DNA from: Liolophura sinensis
Taxonomy: Eukaryota > Mollusca > Polyplacophora > Chitonida > Chitonidae
Assembly (NCBI RefSeq): GCF_032854445.1
Contig: NC_088300.1
Location: 51,992,984 to 52,056,983 of the forward strand
Direction of reading: 5' to 3'
Length of the DNA: 64,000 nucleotides
Every line of letters starts with the position of its first letter. Within the stretch, counting starts at the first letter, position 1. The position numbers and the translations under genes were made by a program. Positions 23,927-34,818 of this stretch are shown here, piece by piece. The notes under the pieces were generated by a model. The model saw only the letters and a program-made list of their open reading frames with translations. It was not told where the DNA came from and did not search any database.

Positions 23927-24226
23927 ATGTACCAGGCCGGAAATAGGAACATCACCCTAACTAGTACACCTGTAATTTGTCCACATTCTAACAACTTTTC
24001 ATCGAGTTTTCAACTGGTTATAAATGAGACATTTCAAATAGCTCCCTCAGTCCAGTTTCCATGGTGTAACACGACAGCATGCCAAGACATCATACCCTTC
24101 GCACTGTCGCAAGACAACTTTATCTTCAACCCTGTCACATCAAATTTGCAGATTAGGAATTATCCCGTTCAGCTCCAAGCAAATTCGTCCCGCCCCTGTG
24201 ATGGAATATGGAAGCTGGATGAGGAC
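23927..24226 (+). other. Hypothetical exon-like open frame, function unknown
   Basis: Open frame with N-glycosylation-type sequons (NIT, NFS, NET, NTT, NSS) and several Cys (VICPHSNNF, FPWCNTTACQD). It may be part of the extracellular region of the decayed receptor just upstream. It then runs into a CpG-rich block where the frame loses protein character. I do not recognise it. Confidence 0.25.
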
Positions 24227-24490
24227 ATCTCGCCCCGCGGGCCGCGGCACAAGGACGGAGCAAGTCGCGCGCGACTGGTACCACTGTCGTGCCGTGGCCT
24301 GCAACCCGCTGGGACGAAGGAAGAGAACGATAACGTTCGCGCGCTAACGGTGACCGTCATCGTCCGCTTGTGTCGCGCCCTGTGTCATGAGGACGGCAAA
24401 TCGCGCGCGAATGGTACCGTTCTCTTGCCAGTGGGGTGTGGCCCGAGGGGACGAGGACGGCACTGATTGCGTCTCGCGGTCCGCGACCAC
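24225..24490. other. CpG-rich block with internal direct repeat
   Basis: In AT-rich surroundings this stretch is strongly GC- and CpG-rich (cgccccgcgggccgcgg, tcgcgcgcgac, gtctcgcggtccgcgacc). Two related segments, at about 24250-24330 and 24385-24460, share 'gacgg', 'caagtcgcgcgcgactggta'/'aaatcgcgcgcgaatggta' and a 'cccg..gggacgagg' box. Confidence 0.6.
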
Positions 24491-25439
24491 GTGATGTACA
24501 GTAGGCCTACGTTCTATAGATCAAGAGTAGAAATCTGGAGGGCAACCCGCTGATAGAAATTGACATGTGTTTGTCGGGGTCATTCTTAAACCTTGCACTA
24601 GATTTATGAAATGTACAGACTTGTAGAGGCTACCAATAAAAATTATACATGTACATAGTGTTACGGTATTGAAAACAGCAACAGAAAACAGACTCAGTGA
24701 CTCAATATTACAATGTAAACAATGCTTTATATATAAAATGAGACGTACAGTTTTACAGACAATCCAACAACAACAACATAAAAAAACATACACATCAGTA
24801 TTACCGGTCTTTAAAAGTTTCCAGTTCACCTTTGCATCCCAAGGAACGAATTCCAGGAGATCCAACGTAAAGACCATGGGATAAACACACAGTTCACACG
24901 AGTCACAAATTGTCCCCATCCGGTACTTCGCTAGGTTAGCGAACGCGAACACAGTACACAGGTTACACAGAACTGGAACAGTCAAGCCTTTGAATGACGT
25001 CACACCCGCAGAGCACAACACAGGGTAAATACAGGCATGGAGGTATAATCCACTTTAGAACAATCACAGCTCCCGCAGAAACTCACAAACGAGCCGTTCA
25101 GAGACGTAGAGTAATGTCACCTTGTGGCAGAACGAACGTCCTTTGCAAAACTGAAAACTTCAGTTTAGAGTCCTTGACGACCTTGTCGGGCAGGTGAGGT
25201 CAGCGTGTTAAACAAACTACACAGTCAACACTGTATAATCATAATAAAGATCCGAACACCAATAAACGTGACTTCCGCAGAAATTCACATAAACCAGACA
25301 TCAGTACTACTGTGGTACAAAAACGGTGCCGGCATAAAAATCTGTCCTCCCAAATGAAACTGGCATCACCAGCTCATATCAAAATAATGGACTCGATACG
25401 AGAGCGTCGCACACTCTCCTGGCTCCCAGTGGATGCAGC

Positions 25440-25530
25440 AAAAATACCTCCTCTCTGCACAGAAAACACGGCTTATATACGTCCCAGGGGGATTCAACTA
25501 TTTTTAAACACAGAATTAACAGCCAATGAA
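25440..25530 (-). promoter_or_regulatory. TATA/CCAAT promoter on the minus strand, possibly within an LTR
   Basis: On the minus strand, GTATATAAG (25472-25480 on +) is preceded about 45 bp upstream by a CCAAT box (25523-25527, read CCAAT on + and ATTGG on -). Further upstream is a GC box-like 'aacaggcccggttatatatg' near 25600. No host gene recognised here starts from it. The layout (about 1.1 kb of non-repetitive sequence to about 24520, no protein family downstream) would fit a solo LTR, but terminal TG..CA ends and target duplications were not established. Confidence 0.35.
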
Positions 25531-26002
25531 CAGCCAGTTAAATAAACAGAGCATTGAACAAGGTGCTTTCCATCAGGCCCGCTCTGTACATATATAACCG
25601 GGCCTGTTATGCTTTCACAAAGGTCCGCAGACTAACAGTACATGAAGACGTTAAATAGTCATACATAACAATAGTTCTTACACATCATTTGAATCGAAAA
25701 TGCTTCAAAACTGTGTATAAATGTTTTATAACATCAACAACGGAATATGTAGATACTGTATATAAGTTGTATGATATAATGTTGGCAACCGATATTCAAG
25801 TATAATCTTCTGAAGACTAAGAAATTGATGTAGCTCCCTCAATGACAATGTAATATAAAATTTATCTCCAAAAATGTATCCGTTTGTTTAGAGGTCTGCA
25901 TTTGTATGTTATACCAAAGATTCTAGTTCACGTCCTTTTTCCCTGAATCTTACTTGTGTATCCAGATACTCTCCGATTTTATTTTCGTGATATATTACTA
26001 GT

Positions 26003-26262
26003 TCTCGACGAGGCCGATTGGTTAGCGTGTTAACGCCGCACAATGACAATGGCGTCTCTCACCAACGTGAGTTCAGTTCCAGATCATGCTGTCTTTCTCT
26101 CCCGTCGTATAAATGTGGAAAGATCTGTCAGGAGCCTGCGGATGGTGGAGGATTCAAATAGGCTCTGTCCTTTTTTTCACCACTACAATGCTGACCGACA
26201 TTGTATAGGTGAAATCTTTTTGAGTACGGCGTAAAACAACAATCAAATAGATAAATAAAAAC
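26003..26262 (+). repeat. SINE family A, diverged copy
   Basis: Head-like 'ggccgattggttagcgtgtt', 'gtgagttcagttccag', the body 'aggagcctgcggatggtgga' and tail 'gtacggcgtaaaacaacaat'. The tail includes an (AAAT)-like run. Confidence 0.75.
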
Positions 26263-26359
26263 ATACCCGCAAACATATATACAAACATGCATTGATATAA
26301 ATGCGTACATACAAAGTTTACGTGTGGGGGGTGGGGGGATATATTTTCTAATCTTGTAG

Positions 26360-26529
26360 GGTTGTACTAGCTTGAAGCAAAACCTCAAGCCACCTCAAGC
26401 CGTGCCACCAGGCGTTTCCGGGGTCTCCATTACGCTAGATGTAAGCAACACACCACATGTGCCGAGTGTCAAACTCGAATCTGTGAACTTGCTCATTTCA
26501 CATAGAGCTGGGAAGTGGGCCTGTGGCAT
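26360..26529 (+). other. Candidate orphan exon of unknown function
   Basis: A good acceptor (ttttctaatcttgtag, AG at 26358-26359) opens a frame of 56 codons with no stop, ending at GTAAGG (26530). The peptide includes PPGVSGVSITLDVSNTPHVP and ends HRAGKWACG. It might belong to the receptor-like relic that flanks it, but I recognise no domain. Confidence 0.3.
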
Positions 26530-27369
26530 GTAAGGTACATACTCAGAATAATGAAATGAACACGATGAAGTGATACATATTTTGATATCGACAACTACTA
26601 TTCTAGCACGGTACACGATTTGAATACTGATTTCACTCAGTCGCCTAATCCATACCTTGCGTCTTTCCAACATCACCGAAAATTGTTGACTGCTTCTCTT
26701 TGCATGATTCCGTCCTATTTTCGTACTTTGTATACTATCTTAGTTCTTTGGTGGTTTGTGTTATACGTCGTTTTGGGGAATTGGCATTGCGAATATTGAC
26801 CCGGAATGTCTTTATTGGTTGATGTTGATATACGAGTGTCTGTGAGACGCATAGATCTTATTTAATTTCATATTAGAAGAATGGCAACCCATGGGTATTT
26901 CATGATACGTGCAAATAGCGAGAAAAAAGCCTTGCCATTTGTATATAAACACTATTCTGGGTTTATCTCATTATTAACATGCACTGTACACCTGTGCAGA
27001 TGGAGCCATATCATATAAACGCGTAGACATGAATGGATGGATATTACATAGATATAGGAGGACATAGAAAGATACAGGAAAAAACATTACACGAAGTCGT
27101 CGTCATATGACTGAAAAATTATTAAATACCAGAAAAAGCCCTAAGCATTCATTTAATTCCTTCATTGTATGAAAAGGGAAATCAGTGCTGAGAAGGGGCG
27201 GCCATTAGATCAAAATACACGTAGTTCAGTAACCCCTATACTAAAGTTTCTCGTCAGTGAAATATTGACTGTGAACAATGCGCCCATTAACATGCTCACA
27301 GAGATGTATCATAGCTGTAGCTCAGCGAGTTGCTCCATGAAACCCTCTGTACTTTTCGGCTTTTCTTAG

Positions 27370-27500
27370 ATTTTGGACAATCTGAGGTCTATTTTCCAGT
27401 CAGATTCTTGTGGTACGTATTCACAGTACTGTCGGGGAGTCAAGGTGTCATGATTTCCATGGCTTACTGTGCGAATAGATGGACATGGGAAATGGTTCGC
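27370..27500 (+). pseudogene. Candidate TM7 exon of a secretin/adhesion-type receptor relic
   Basis: The acceptor ttttcttag (AG at 27368-27369) and donor CGC|GTAAGC (27501) bound 131 nt in one open frame. The peptide has FLWYVFTVLSGSQGVMISMA then N-R-W and EMVR, which resembles the seventh helix of family B/adhesion receptors (N/S-x-x-Q-G, F-I, N-R-x-V). No exons for TM1-TM6 were found between 24.2 and 27.4 kb. With the broken N-terminal exon at 22.1-22.7 kb, this looks like a remnant of one decayed receptor gene. Confidence 0.35.
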
Positions 27501-28289
27501 GTAAGCCGTGATAGATATACCCATCTGTACCCACTTCAGGCATGTCAGCACACTGATGTAGGAGTGTTTAAGGTCCCAAAAATTCTTTTGGGAGAAAGCC
27601 CAAATGGTTAAAAGCTCTTTTTGAAATTTTCACACACGAAATGTGACAATAAATGTTTTAACTTAATTCATCCTCACGTATACTTATAGATATTTTAAAA
27701 AAGAAGAAGAATAAAAGCGGAATTCCCCACGACTTTCGAACCTCCGATCTCATTATAAGCCCATTAACTGCAAACCAAATGACAAAGAAGAAAATAACAT
27801 ATATAGGCCTAGTATGTGTCAAAAACCGCGGAAAAGGTTTTTTAGTAATTCATGATTCCTTTCAAGCATATTACCCTCGCGCTGAAGGCTACTAGCCGGT
27901 GTGTATGAATAGTGTATAGTGACTTGTGGAACTAGTAATTAAAATAACACTTGACACAAGCAACACAGATGAATGTCTGCTAATGACTAGAGTCATTACA
28001 ACCATGATGTATACGTCATGATGTTTATGACGTTGTCAGTCTTTGGTTATATATACATGTATACATAAAGAACGGTCTTTACATCTAATCATACCACTTC
28101 ATGAATGAACGTATTAGCACATCATTTTAAAAAAAAACTGTTCTGATCGTGTCTGATTCGCAGCATCCTAGCAGTACTAGACCCACTGTTACATAGAATT
28201 CCTGTAAGAAGAGATCCCTGACGAATGCCTATATTGTGAGGCACTAGGCTGGTTCTGTGACGGGCATTTCTCTTCGAGGGTATCACAAC
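27501..28289. other. Spacer upstream of the lectin gene
   Basis: Unique AT-rich sequence. 'gttatatatacatgtataca' near 28045-28065 could supply a TATA element for the downstream lectin gene, about 230 bp before its ATG. Nothing else is supported. Confidence 0.3.
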
Positions 28290-28841
28290 ATGGCGGCGTG
28301 CGTGGCAATTCTCATGTGGCTACTGATTCAGACGATGATTTGCCATGGAAACCAAACCAACACAACCTTGTGTTCAGATGGGTGGGAGAGATGCTTGAAT
28401 AAGTGTTACAAACTGCTGACTCATCCCAATATCACGACATACGACAAGGCGATGCAGCTCTGCCATTCCGAGGATGACAACGCTACCTTGGCTATCTTGA
28501 TGAAAAAAACGACGAAAATGTGCTTTGTCAACTTGCTGGTCAAATCGGAAGTGGACAAAGCCTTAATAGTCCTGAACGACAGGGATGAAGAAAATATGTT
28601 CGTATGGAACAGTCAGAATGATCTCATCGTCAAGGATTGGGAACAACCAGAACAAGGAAGGATTCAAAGAGGTATCCTGGACCAAAACACTGCAGACAAA
28701 GATTGTGTAGAAGTAACATCGTCTGGAGATTGGCAGTTGACAACCTGTGTTCTCCCAGCCGGATGGACATGGACAGTGTGTCAGAAACCCATCCTCATGG
28801 GTAAAATCTGCGGTCTGAATGGCGCTACGTTGATCCACTGA
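28290..28841 (+). CDS. Secreted C-type lectin-like domain protein, single exon
   Basis: 183 residues. The start ATG at 28290 has a favourable context (A at -3, G at +4); the frame is open upstream but without ATG. Residues 1-20 (MAACVAILMWLLIQTMICHG) are a signal peptide. The rest is one C-type lectin-like domain: C-S-D-G-W-E-R-C-L-N-K-C-Y opening, an aromatic/hydrophobic core, then CVEVTSSGDWQLTTCVLPAG and the closing W-T-V-C-Q-K. The canonical EPN/QPD and WND calcium-sugar motifs are absent (W-Q-L replaces W-N-D), so classical calcium-dependent sugar binding is doubtful. Such intron-poor lectins are common, expanded recognition proteins in molluscs. There is no transmembrane tail. Stop TGA. 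Confidence 0.85.
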   Translation: MAACVAILMWLLIQTMICHGNQTNTTLCSDGWERCLNKCYKLLTHPNITTYDKAMQLCHSEDDNATLAILMKKTTKMCFVNLLVKSEVDKALIVLNDRDEENMFVWNSQNDLIVKDWEQPEQGRIQRGILDQNTADKDCVEVTSSGDWQLTTCVLPAGWTWTVCQKPILMGKICGLNGATLIH

Positions 28842-31800
28842 ATCGCTGAAATTTGATAGCAGAATACTTTCTGGTAGATGTATTTGTAAGTTCCAAGATT
28901 GAGTAAGAAGGTTGGCTTGAGTACGTGGTATACAATGTTTTGATTTTGTTCACTAAATTGATGAAAATTCCTGACTATATATGAAAAATGAAAACTTCCT
29001 CGTAAATTAATTATGAAAATTCATGTTAACTAGTAAGTAGCAAGTTTATCGCAGTCATCGACAAGCTTGAATTTAAAAAAAAAGTGGTAAAAGAGGTGCA
29101 GTAAAGTTTATGTTAGGTTACTTTTATAAATAATGTTGAGATTATGCTATGCCCAAGTGTGGCTTTGCGACTCAAGTAACACAACGCAGGGTGCTGTAAA
29201 GTTACATACATGGTCTAAAAATGGCACAGATTTACAAAATATGGGCCAAAAACGCCCTTTGATTCCGGGAGACTCGATCGAGGTCGTACGAGACTTGCTA
29301 ATTCAGCCATAACTTTCGAAAGAAAAGGCCAAGGGACGAGCCTTATAATATCCCCCCCCCCCCACCCAAAAAAAAAAGCCAAAGGGAAAAGATGTCCTCA
29401 TTTTCACTCCACGAATGCAGAAGTTTTTTTTTAGCTACTTGCTTGTTTGAAATACCAGGCTGTGACACGAACTGTAGGCAGCCACTAGCCTTTGTCCTAC
29501 AACGGCCATGAGGCTACAGGACGGCCCTCTAGCTCAGTTCACACTTCACCTACAGGCATGCCGTACCGTGAAGCCTGTAATCGGAACCCCAAAAAATTTT
29601 GAATTGGCATTTCTCTGTGATATAAATCGCCGTTTCCATTCACTATAATTCAATCCGTATGTATGTTTGCCGCTGATACTTTTTTTTAAAACATGAAACA
29701 TTACCTCGATTGTTAATTTCACTGCGTCGTCAGCACAACTCACAATCAGCTGGCCCGGCAGCTTGGATCCTCGAATCACAGACGGTATCTCTCAATTTGG
29801 CTATAAAAATTCCACTGTGAAACCGTGCCAAACTCTTCACATGTACTAGAAGAATTCGGTGGATGTCCACTTCGTGTCAGACAAACCGGATGGAAACGCT
29901 TTTGTGTCATCTACGTTGCCGATATGTGAGCGAAAATCGGTTATCGTATTGCCCATTTGTTATGCTGTACAGGCATTTCCCGGATGTAATATAACTCCGG
30001 TAGCCTATCTTTCAAAATATTTGTTGTAAAACTGTTTACTGATATTATTTTCAGGGTGTTAATTAAGAGTTGTGAATGTAGGAGTAACTCTATATTAAGT
30101 CACGCGTATTTTCTGGAAAACCACACAGTGAGTAGGCGTAATGCATGGATTGCTTTGCAGAACTTTTCAATACACAATTCCGGCAGGTATTCACAGCATG
30201 ACGTCACCTGACCAGGGCTCCGCGGTCGACCAGTTAGGCAGGAGGTCCAACTTAAATGGGTTTTAAGTGTAAAAAAAATGAAGTCGTTCGGGTTCTCCTT
30301 TAAGAACAAATCTGTTTCATACTCGATCTCTTCACGACTGACCATTCGAATCTATCGATTCTGTGCTCTGTCGAAATACTCCAGGTTTTCTGACACGAGT
30401 GGAAAGCGAAGTAGTGGGTCAATGGACTTCCTGGACAATCGAAATACCTTGGCAAACGAGTGCAAATTTTCACTGAGGCAGGGAGGAGGCAGTGTGTCGA
30501 TTACTCTTCTCATGTAGAGGTCTGTAGCCTGTCAGCGGGATAAGCTAGCTTGGGTTACTTGGATGAGCTATGCAAAACTGAATTGATAAAAAGTGTACAT
30601 CATTCATAATCATTAATGTGGATGTGTATATAGCATGGCGCCACTCGGTTCAGCAAAAAGTAATACAGATTTTTACCGTCACCAACATTCCGCTTCATGG
30701 CACGAACAGTTGCCCTGCTATCAGGCCAACTTCTCACCTTACGCAGGAAGAAGTCAATTAGCCCTAGCTACGCCTGCTACACTTTGCCAGTGGTAAAACT
30801 TTTATAACTTGACTCTGGATAGGCCTATAATAAGATATTAATGCATTTTGCGACCAAATTTTCAGTGTAACCAGATCAGTGGTTCTGAGGAAGAAATGTC
30901 CAATATGGCGGTTAGGTGGGTCGCACATGCGTAAAGTTTTATGTATCAGCAGGTAGCCAAAGCGATTTGGTGAAGAACTGTCTAAGAAGTTAAACAGCTG
31001 TGATACACAGTTTTTTTCACAAAAAATGATCATGGCATAACATCAAATCGACAATATTTGAGCTGTATCGTAGCAAGGACGTGTTAATACCAGGAGGCGG
31101 TGAAGTTTCCGATGCGATGAGAACATCCAAAATCAAATCAAATAGACGGACATGTTTAAAGCATATTACCCAGAGCATATTAAAAGAGTCTTCATGAAGA
31201 GTTACATCATATCAATGGTTTGTATTTTTCTCTTAGACAAAATGAGAAATTAAGAAACTCCTAGCCGAAAGGAAAGCGTTAGTTCAGCGAAACAAAAGTT
31301 ATATGATAGCATTGGAGGAATCTCTGTTCAGTGTTTTTGATCCCCTGGATTATAAAGATGGGACAGAGGCCTCTGGAACAACTGTTAACTAGGTGTATAC
31401 TGAAAAACAGACACCCCAAGCAGCAGGACAGCACCAGTCGACTAAACAATACAGATTTGAATTTCAAATAAATGCCAACCAACTCTCATATAAGACAATG
31501 TATCACCCACCCTATCACATAACGCGCGCCAGAGCCACCCCACCCACACTACCAACAGCAAAAACCACCTCACCCACGCTATCCCCGCCAACAACCACCC
31601 CACTCACGCTACCTACGACAGAACCACCCCACCCACGCTACCCACGATACCCAGGCCAGAAGCACCCCAACCACAACAGAACCATAAGACCCATGCCACC
31701 CGTCCCATTATTTGTCCCCACTTCTCCCACTTCATCTTCACAACATCAGCATCAACTTCACTCATAGCAACATCTACTTTTAACGATAATGTGTGTACTG

Positions 31801-33130
31801 TACCCACCTTCACTCTCATCACCCTCTTCCAGTCGAACTGCATGGAATTCACTCTGTCACTGGCTTAAATTCCTATATTCGTGGTATCCCTCGAAGACAC
31901 CAATTAGTTTTAACGAGGTGCCATATCGGGCATTCTCCTTAACACACACAATTTTATTTTCGGTGGGAGCAGTGCTCCCGACTGTGTTGAATGTGGTGCT
32001 CAAACATATGAATGTGTAGACTTCGCTCATGTTAGGCAAAAATTCTACACAGTCCACTCTCTAAGGATTGTTTCTGTTTAAGTGGTTTCAAACATGCCCG
32101 TCTATTTTTGTTCTATTTTTGGCGTTCTCTATCGAAAACCATTCACTGATTCCTGTTTTAAACTTGTTCTGGCTGCGATCGCCGCTGTGGTGCTAGGTCA
32201 TAATCACTGTTTCATCCATTCTAGTCGAATAAAATCAAAGACATCACGAATAACTTAGCACGTGACAGTTCTTGTCAGCAGTTCAGAAGAAAGAGTGCGA
32301 AAAGTCAGTTGTAAATGTGACGCTCAATATTTTTTCCCGTTATCTTTAAAGAGAAAAAGACACTTGAAAATAATTTGTGTATGGTGGATATTTGGGAACG
32401 ACCTTATGGTACAAATAGTCTTTGTGTAATAATGTTATAAATGAGAATGTAACACGTTAAATAAATATTTATGCTATAATTTAGTCTTTTCAGCTGGCAA
32501 ATGTGATCAACCTGGATTTTGTATATTAACCTATATTTTAATATATTTATAAATATTCTCATAATTCAGATTAAATGCATATGTTAAGATATAAACAAAT
32601 TTACATTTAAATATATTTATTAGACATGCTTCACATCCTTATTTAGAACATTATTAAACAACGACAATAAATACCAAAAGGTGTTCCCAATACCCACCAT
32701 ACAAAAATATTCTAAATGTCATTTTTTCCTGAAAAACAAATGATTTTGGCATCATTTTTAAATTTTCGTTTTTAAAAATGCACTAGTGGTAACGTCTGCC
32801 CGCAACCTGCGGATGGTTGTGGGTTTCACCTGGGTTCTACCTCGAAAATCGAACGGCGCTACGAAAGATGTATATGTTGAGAATACATTATTGAGTTCGT
32901 AGAGTTCATACCCAAGTTTTTGAAGGATCTGTTAGACAAATTAACTGACATCATCCAGTATGACATAAACAGGATGTCGTCAACCATTTCTAGATTCAGT
33001 CGGCTTATGAAACATTTGGAAGGAAAAGGCAACCAAATATATCTGAATAGGAAAGTTCAGCCCTGAAGATGAGATGGTTCCATAGAACATGTACAGATAA
33101 AAGAACGTTAAGCCGTAATTTTAGATCAAA
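28842..33130. other. Gene-poor region
   Basis: No coding gene could be supported. It contains a poly-C/poly-A run at about 29351-29380, a Pro/Thr-like low-complexity stretch (31530-31660, repeats of 'ccacccacgctaccc') and a short family A SINE piece near 32795-32850. 32340-32700 is very AT-rich. Short frames at 30.1-30.5 kb on both strands have no recognised family. Confidence 0.45.
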
Positions 33131-33135
33131 ACACC

Positions 33136-33358
33136 GTTTATTTATTTGAATGGTGTTTTACGCCATACTCAAGAATAATTCAGTTATACAACGACGGCCA
33201 GCATTATGGTGGGAGGAAACAGGGCAGAGCCCAGGAGAAACCCATGACCATCCGCAGGTTGCTGCAAGACCTTACCACGTACTGCCGGAGAGGACAACAT
33301 GAGCTGGACTTGAACTCCTGGATCATTAGTGCGCTAACCAACTGAGCCACGGAGGCCC
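33136..33358 (-). repeat. SINE family A copy
   Basis: Full body and tRNA-like head on the minus strand ('gcctccgtggctcagttggt' at its 5' end), with a short deletion before the head. Confidence 0.85.
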
Positions 33359-33699
33359 GCCGTATAAAAAGAACAATAAAGGATGAAAACATTGATTAAG
33401 GCCAGCAAAACAATATAGGAATGCCATCCGAAAAAGTAATAAACAATAAAGAGAAAAATGCAAAGATGAAATTAAACTACTTAAAAATCAAACACAAAAG
33501 TATACTGGAAACATGTACATAAACCGAATAAAACAAAAGCAACTCCTTTGATATCTTTGGTAACTATGTGCATTTTCTTTGAAAAACCTCGCTCTGGTAA
33601 GGGAGACAACCATGTGGAGGAGTTAGAAGACTTTCCTTTGACCACATGCAGCACTGATTTATTTTTTGAAGCAAATGACTCGGCCCACTGTAGTCGCTT

Positions 33700-33845
33700 A
33701 CTCTTCGCAAGCGGGAAGATTTCTCAGCAACTTGCAGATTATCTTGGGCTTCCCCTGGGGTTTGCCCGGTTTCCTCTCACCAACAAAGTGGCCACCGTCG
33801 TATAACTGAAATACGTTTGAATATGACGAAAAACATCAATCCTAA
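33700..33845 (+). repeat. SINE family A 3' half, diverged
   Basis: 'ggtttgcccggtttcctctc' followed by 'ggccaccgtcgtataactga' and an A-rich end. It lacks the head. Confidence 0.65.
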
Positions 33846-34029
33846 AAATTAAATTAAACTTCTAAAAATCTAAAATAAGGATAACATAAATGACCAAGCT
33901 AATTACAGACCTATATCCTTCCGACACATTTAAAATCCAGTTAAATACACCTGGTTAAAGCAAGCATAAGTTTTATTAAATAATTTAGGACCATCCAATA
34001 TTTGGGCGAGTCAAACATTTGCAAACAGG

Positions 34030-34223
34030 AGATGGCTACTTCAGCGTCTGGATCGAAGATTACGCGATCAGTTTATTCAAAACTGGACAGAGAATATTGG
34101 AAACTCCCCCAAAAGTCGCTTTTGGCGGGAAATCAAGACCAAACTTGAGTTCAAAAAATACCTTTATGTGTTAAATGACCAACTCTTACTTTCTTTACTT
34201 CGCTTTCGAACGTCAAACCAATG
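34030..34223 (+). mobile_element. LINE ORF2 C-terminal relic
   Basis: The frame reading FIQNWTENIGNSPKSRFWRE, then KYLYVLN and LLRFRTSNQ and a stop resembles the C-terminal region of LINE-type reverse transcriptase polyproteins (W-x-x-x-I-x-x-S-P-K-x-x-F-Y/W motif, then L-x-x-x-R-x-S/T-x-x). Only this tail is present. Family assignment is uncertain. Confidence 0.45.
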
Positions 34224-34427
34224 AGAGGTTTAGAGGCTGGTAGATGGTAATAGGTAGACATGTATTCACGACTTTGTGATAAGTAATAAAGTAGACTAGG
34301 TCATGAACGATACTATATTTTTGAGTGTTTTTCGAGGGAAAAAAGAGCCGAAAAAATCTCGCTGTATTTTATTCGCAGGAAACAATCGCACGGATTAAAT
34401 AGCTTGTGTGTTAATAAAAACATTAGA

Positions 34428-34590
34428 CGTACCTGGGAAGGTCTACCAGCAATCTACGGATGGTCGAGGGCTTCCCCCAGGCTCTGTCCAGTTTCCTCCC
34501 AACACAATGCTGGCCAGTGAAATAAGTGAAATATTCTTGAGTAAGCGTAAAACATCAATCAAATCAATGAATAAATACAAAAAATCATTG
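34428..34590 (+). repeat. SINE family A 3' half
   Basis: 'tctacggatggtcgagggct', 'ggctctgtccagtttcctcc' and 'gaaatattcttgagtaagcg', then an (AAAT)-type tail. Confidence 0.75.
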
Positions 34591-34818
34591 GGATTATAAG
34601 ATTAACTCAATATAAACTGACGGCCAAAAGAAACTTTAAAAAGAGTTCAAATCAATTTACCTTGCCAATGCAAAAAAGAGGATGACTGAAGACCCAACGA
34701 CTATAGATACTGAAAGTCTTCAGTAAGAACGGTCAAAGCAGCCCTAAAATCATTTTACAAGTGAACAAACATAGCAGGGGTAGAAAAATAGCCATTCCAT
34801 TTTGGTTAACAATGGGCA

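Noticed and set aside
24521-25021. Minus-strand hydrophobic Cys-rich frame of 166 codons
   Set aside because: No family recognised. Its CCCC run comes from a CAA-type simple repeat. It may be within an LTR-like sequence rather than a gene.
27715-27790. tRNA-like B-box ('ggttcgaaagtcg' on the minus strand)
   Set aside because: No matching acceptor stem or clear A-box, so not a tRNA gene. At most a decayed SINE head.
30100-30520. Overlapping open frames on both strands
   Set aside because: Neither resembles a known family and neither has exon-like borders. One contains a polyA-derived Phe run.
31393-31767. Pro/Thr-rich frame resembling a mucin segment
   Set aside because: It arises from a short 'ccacccacgctaccc' low-complexity stretch, with no splice context or signal peptide. 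Left as low complexity.
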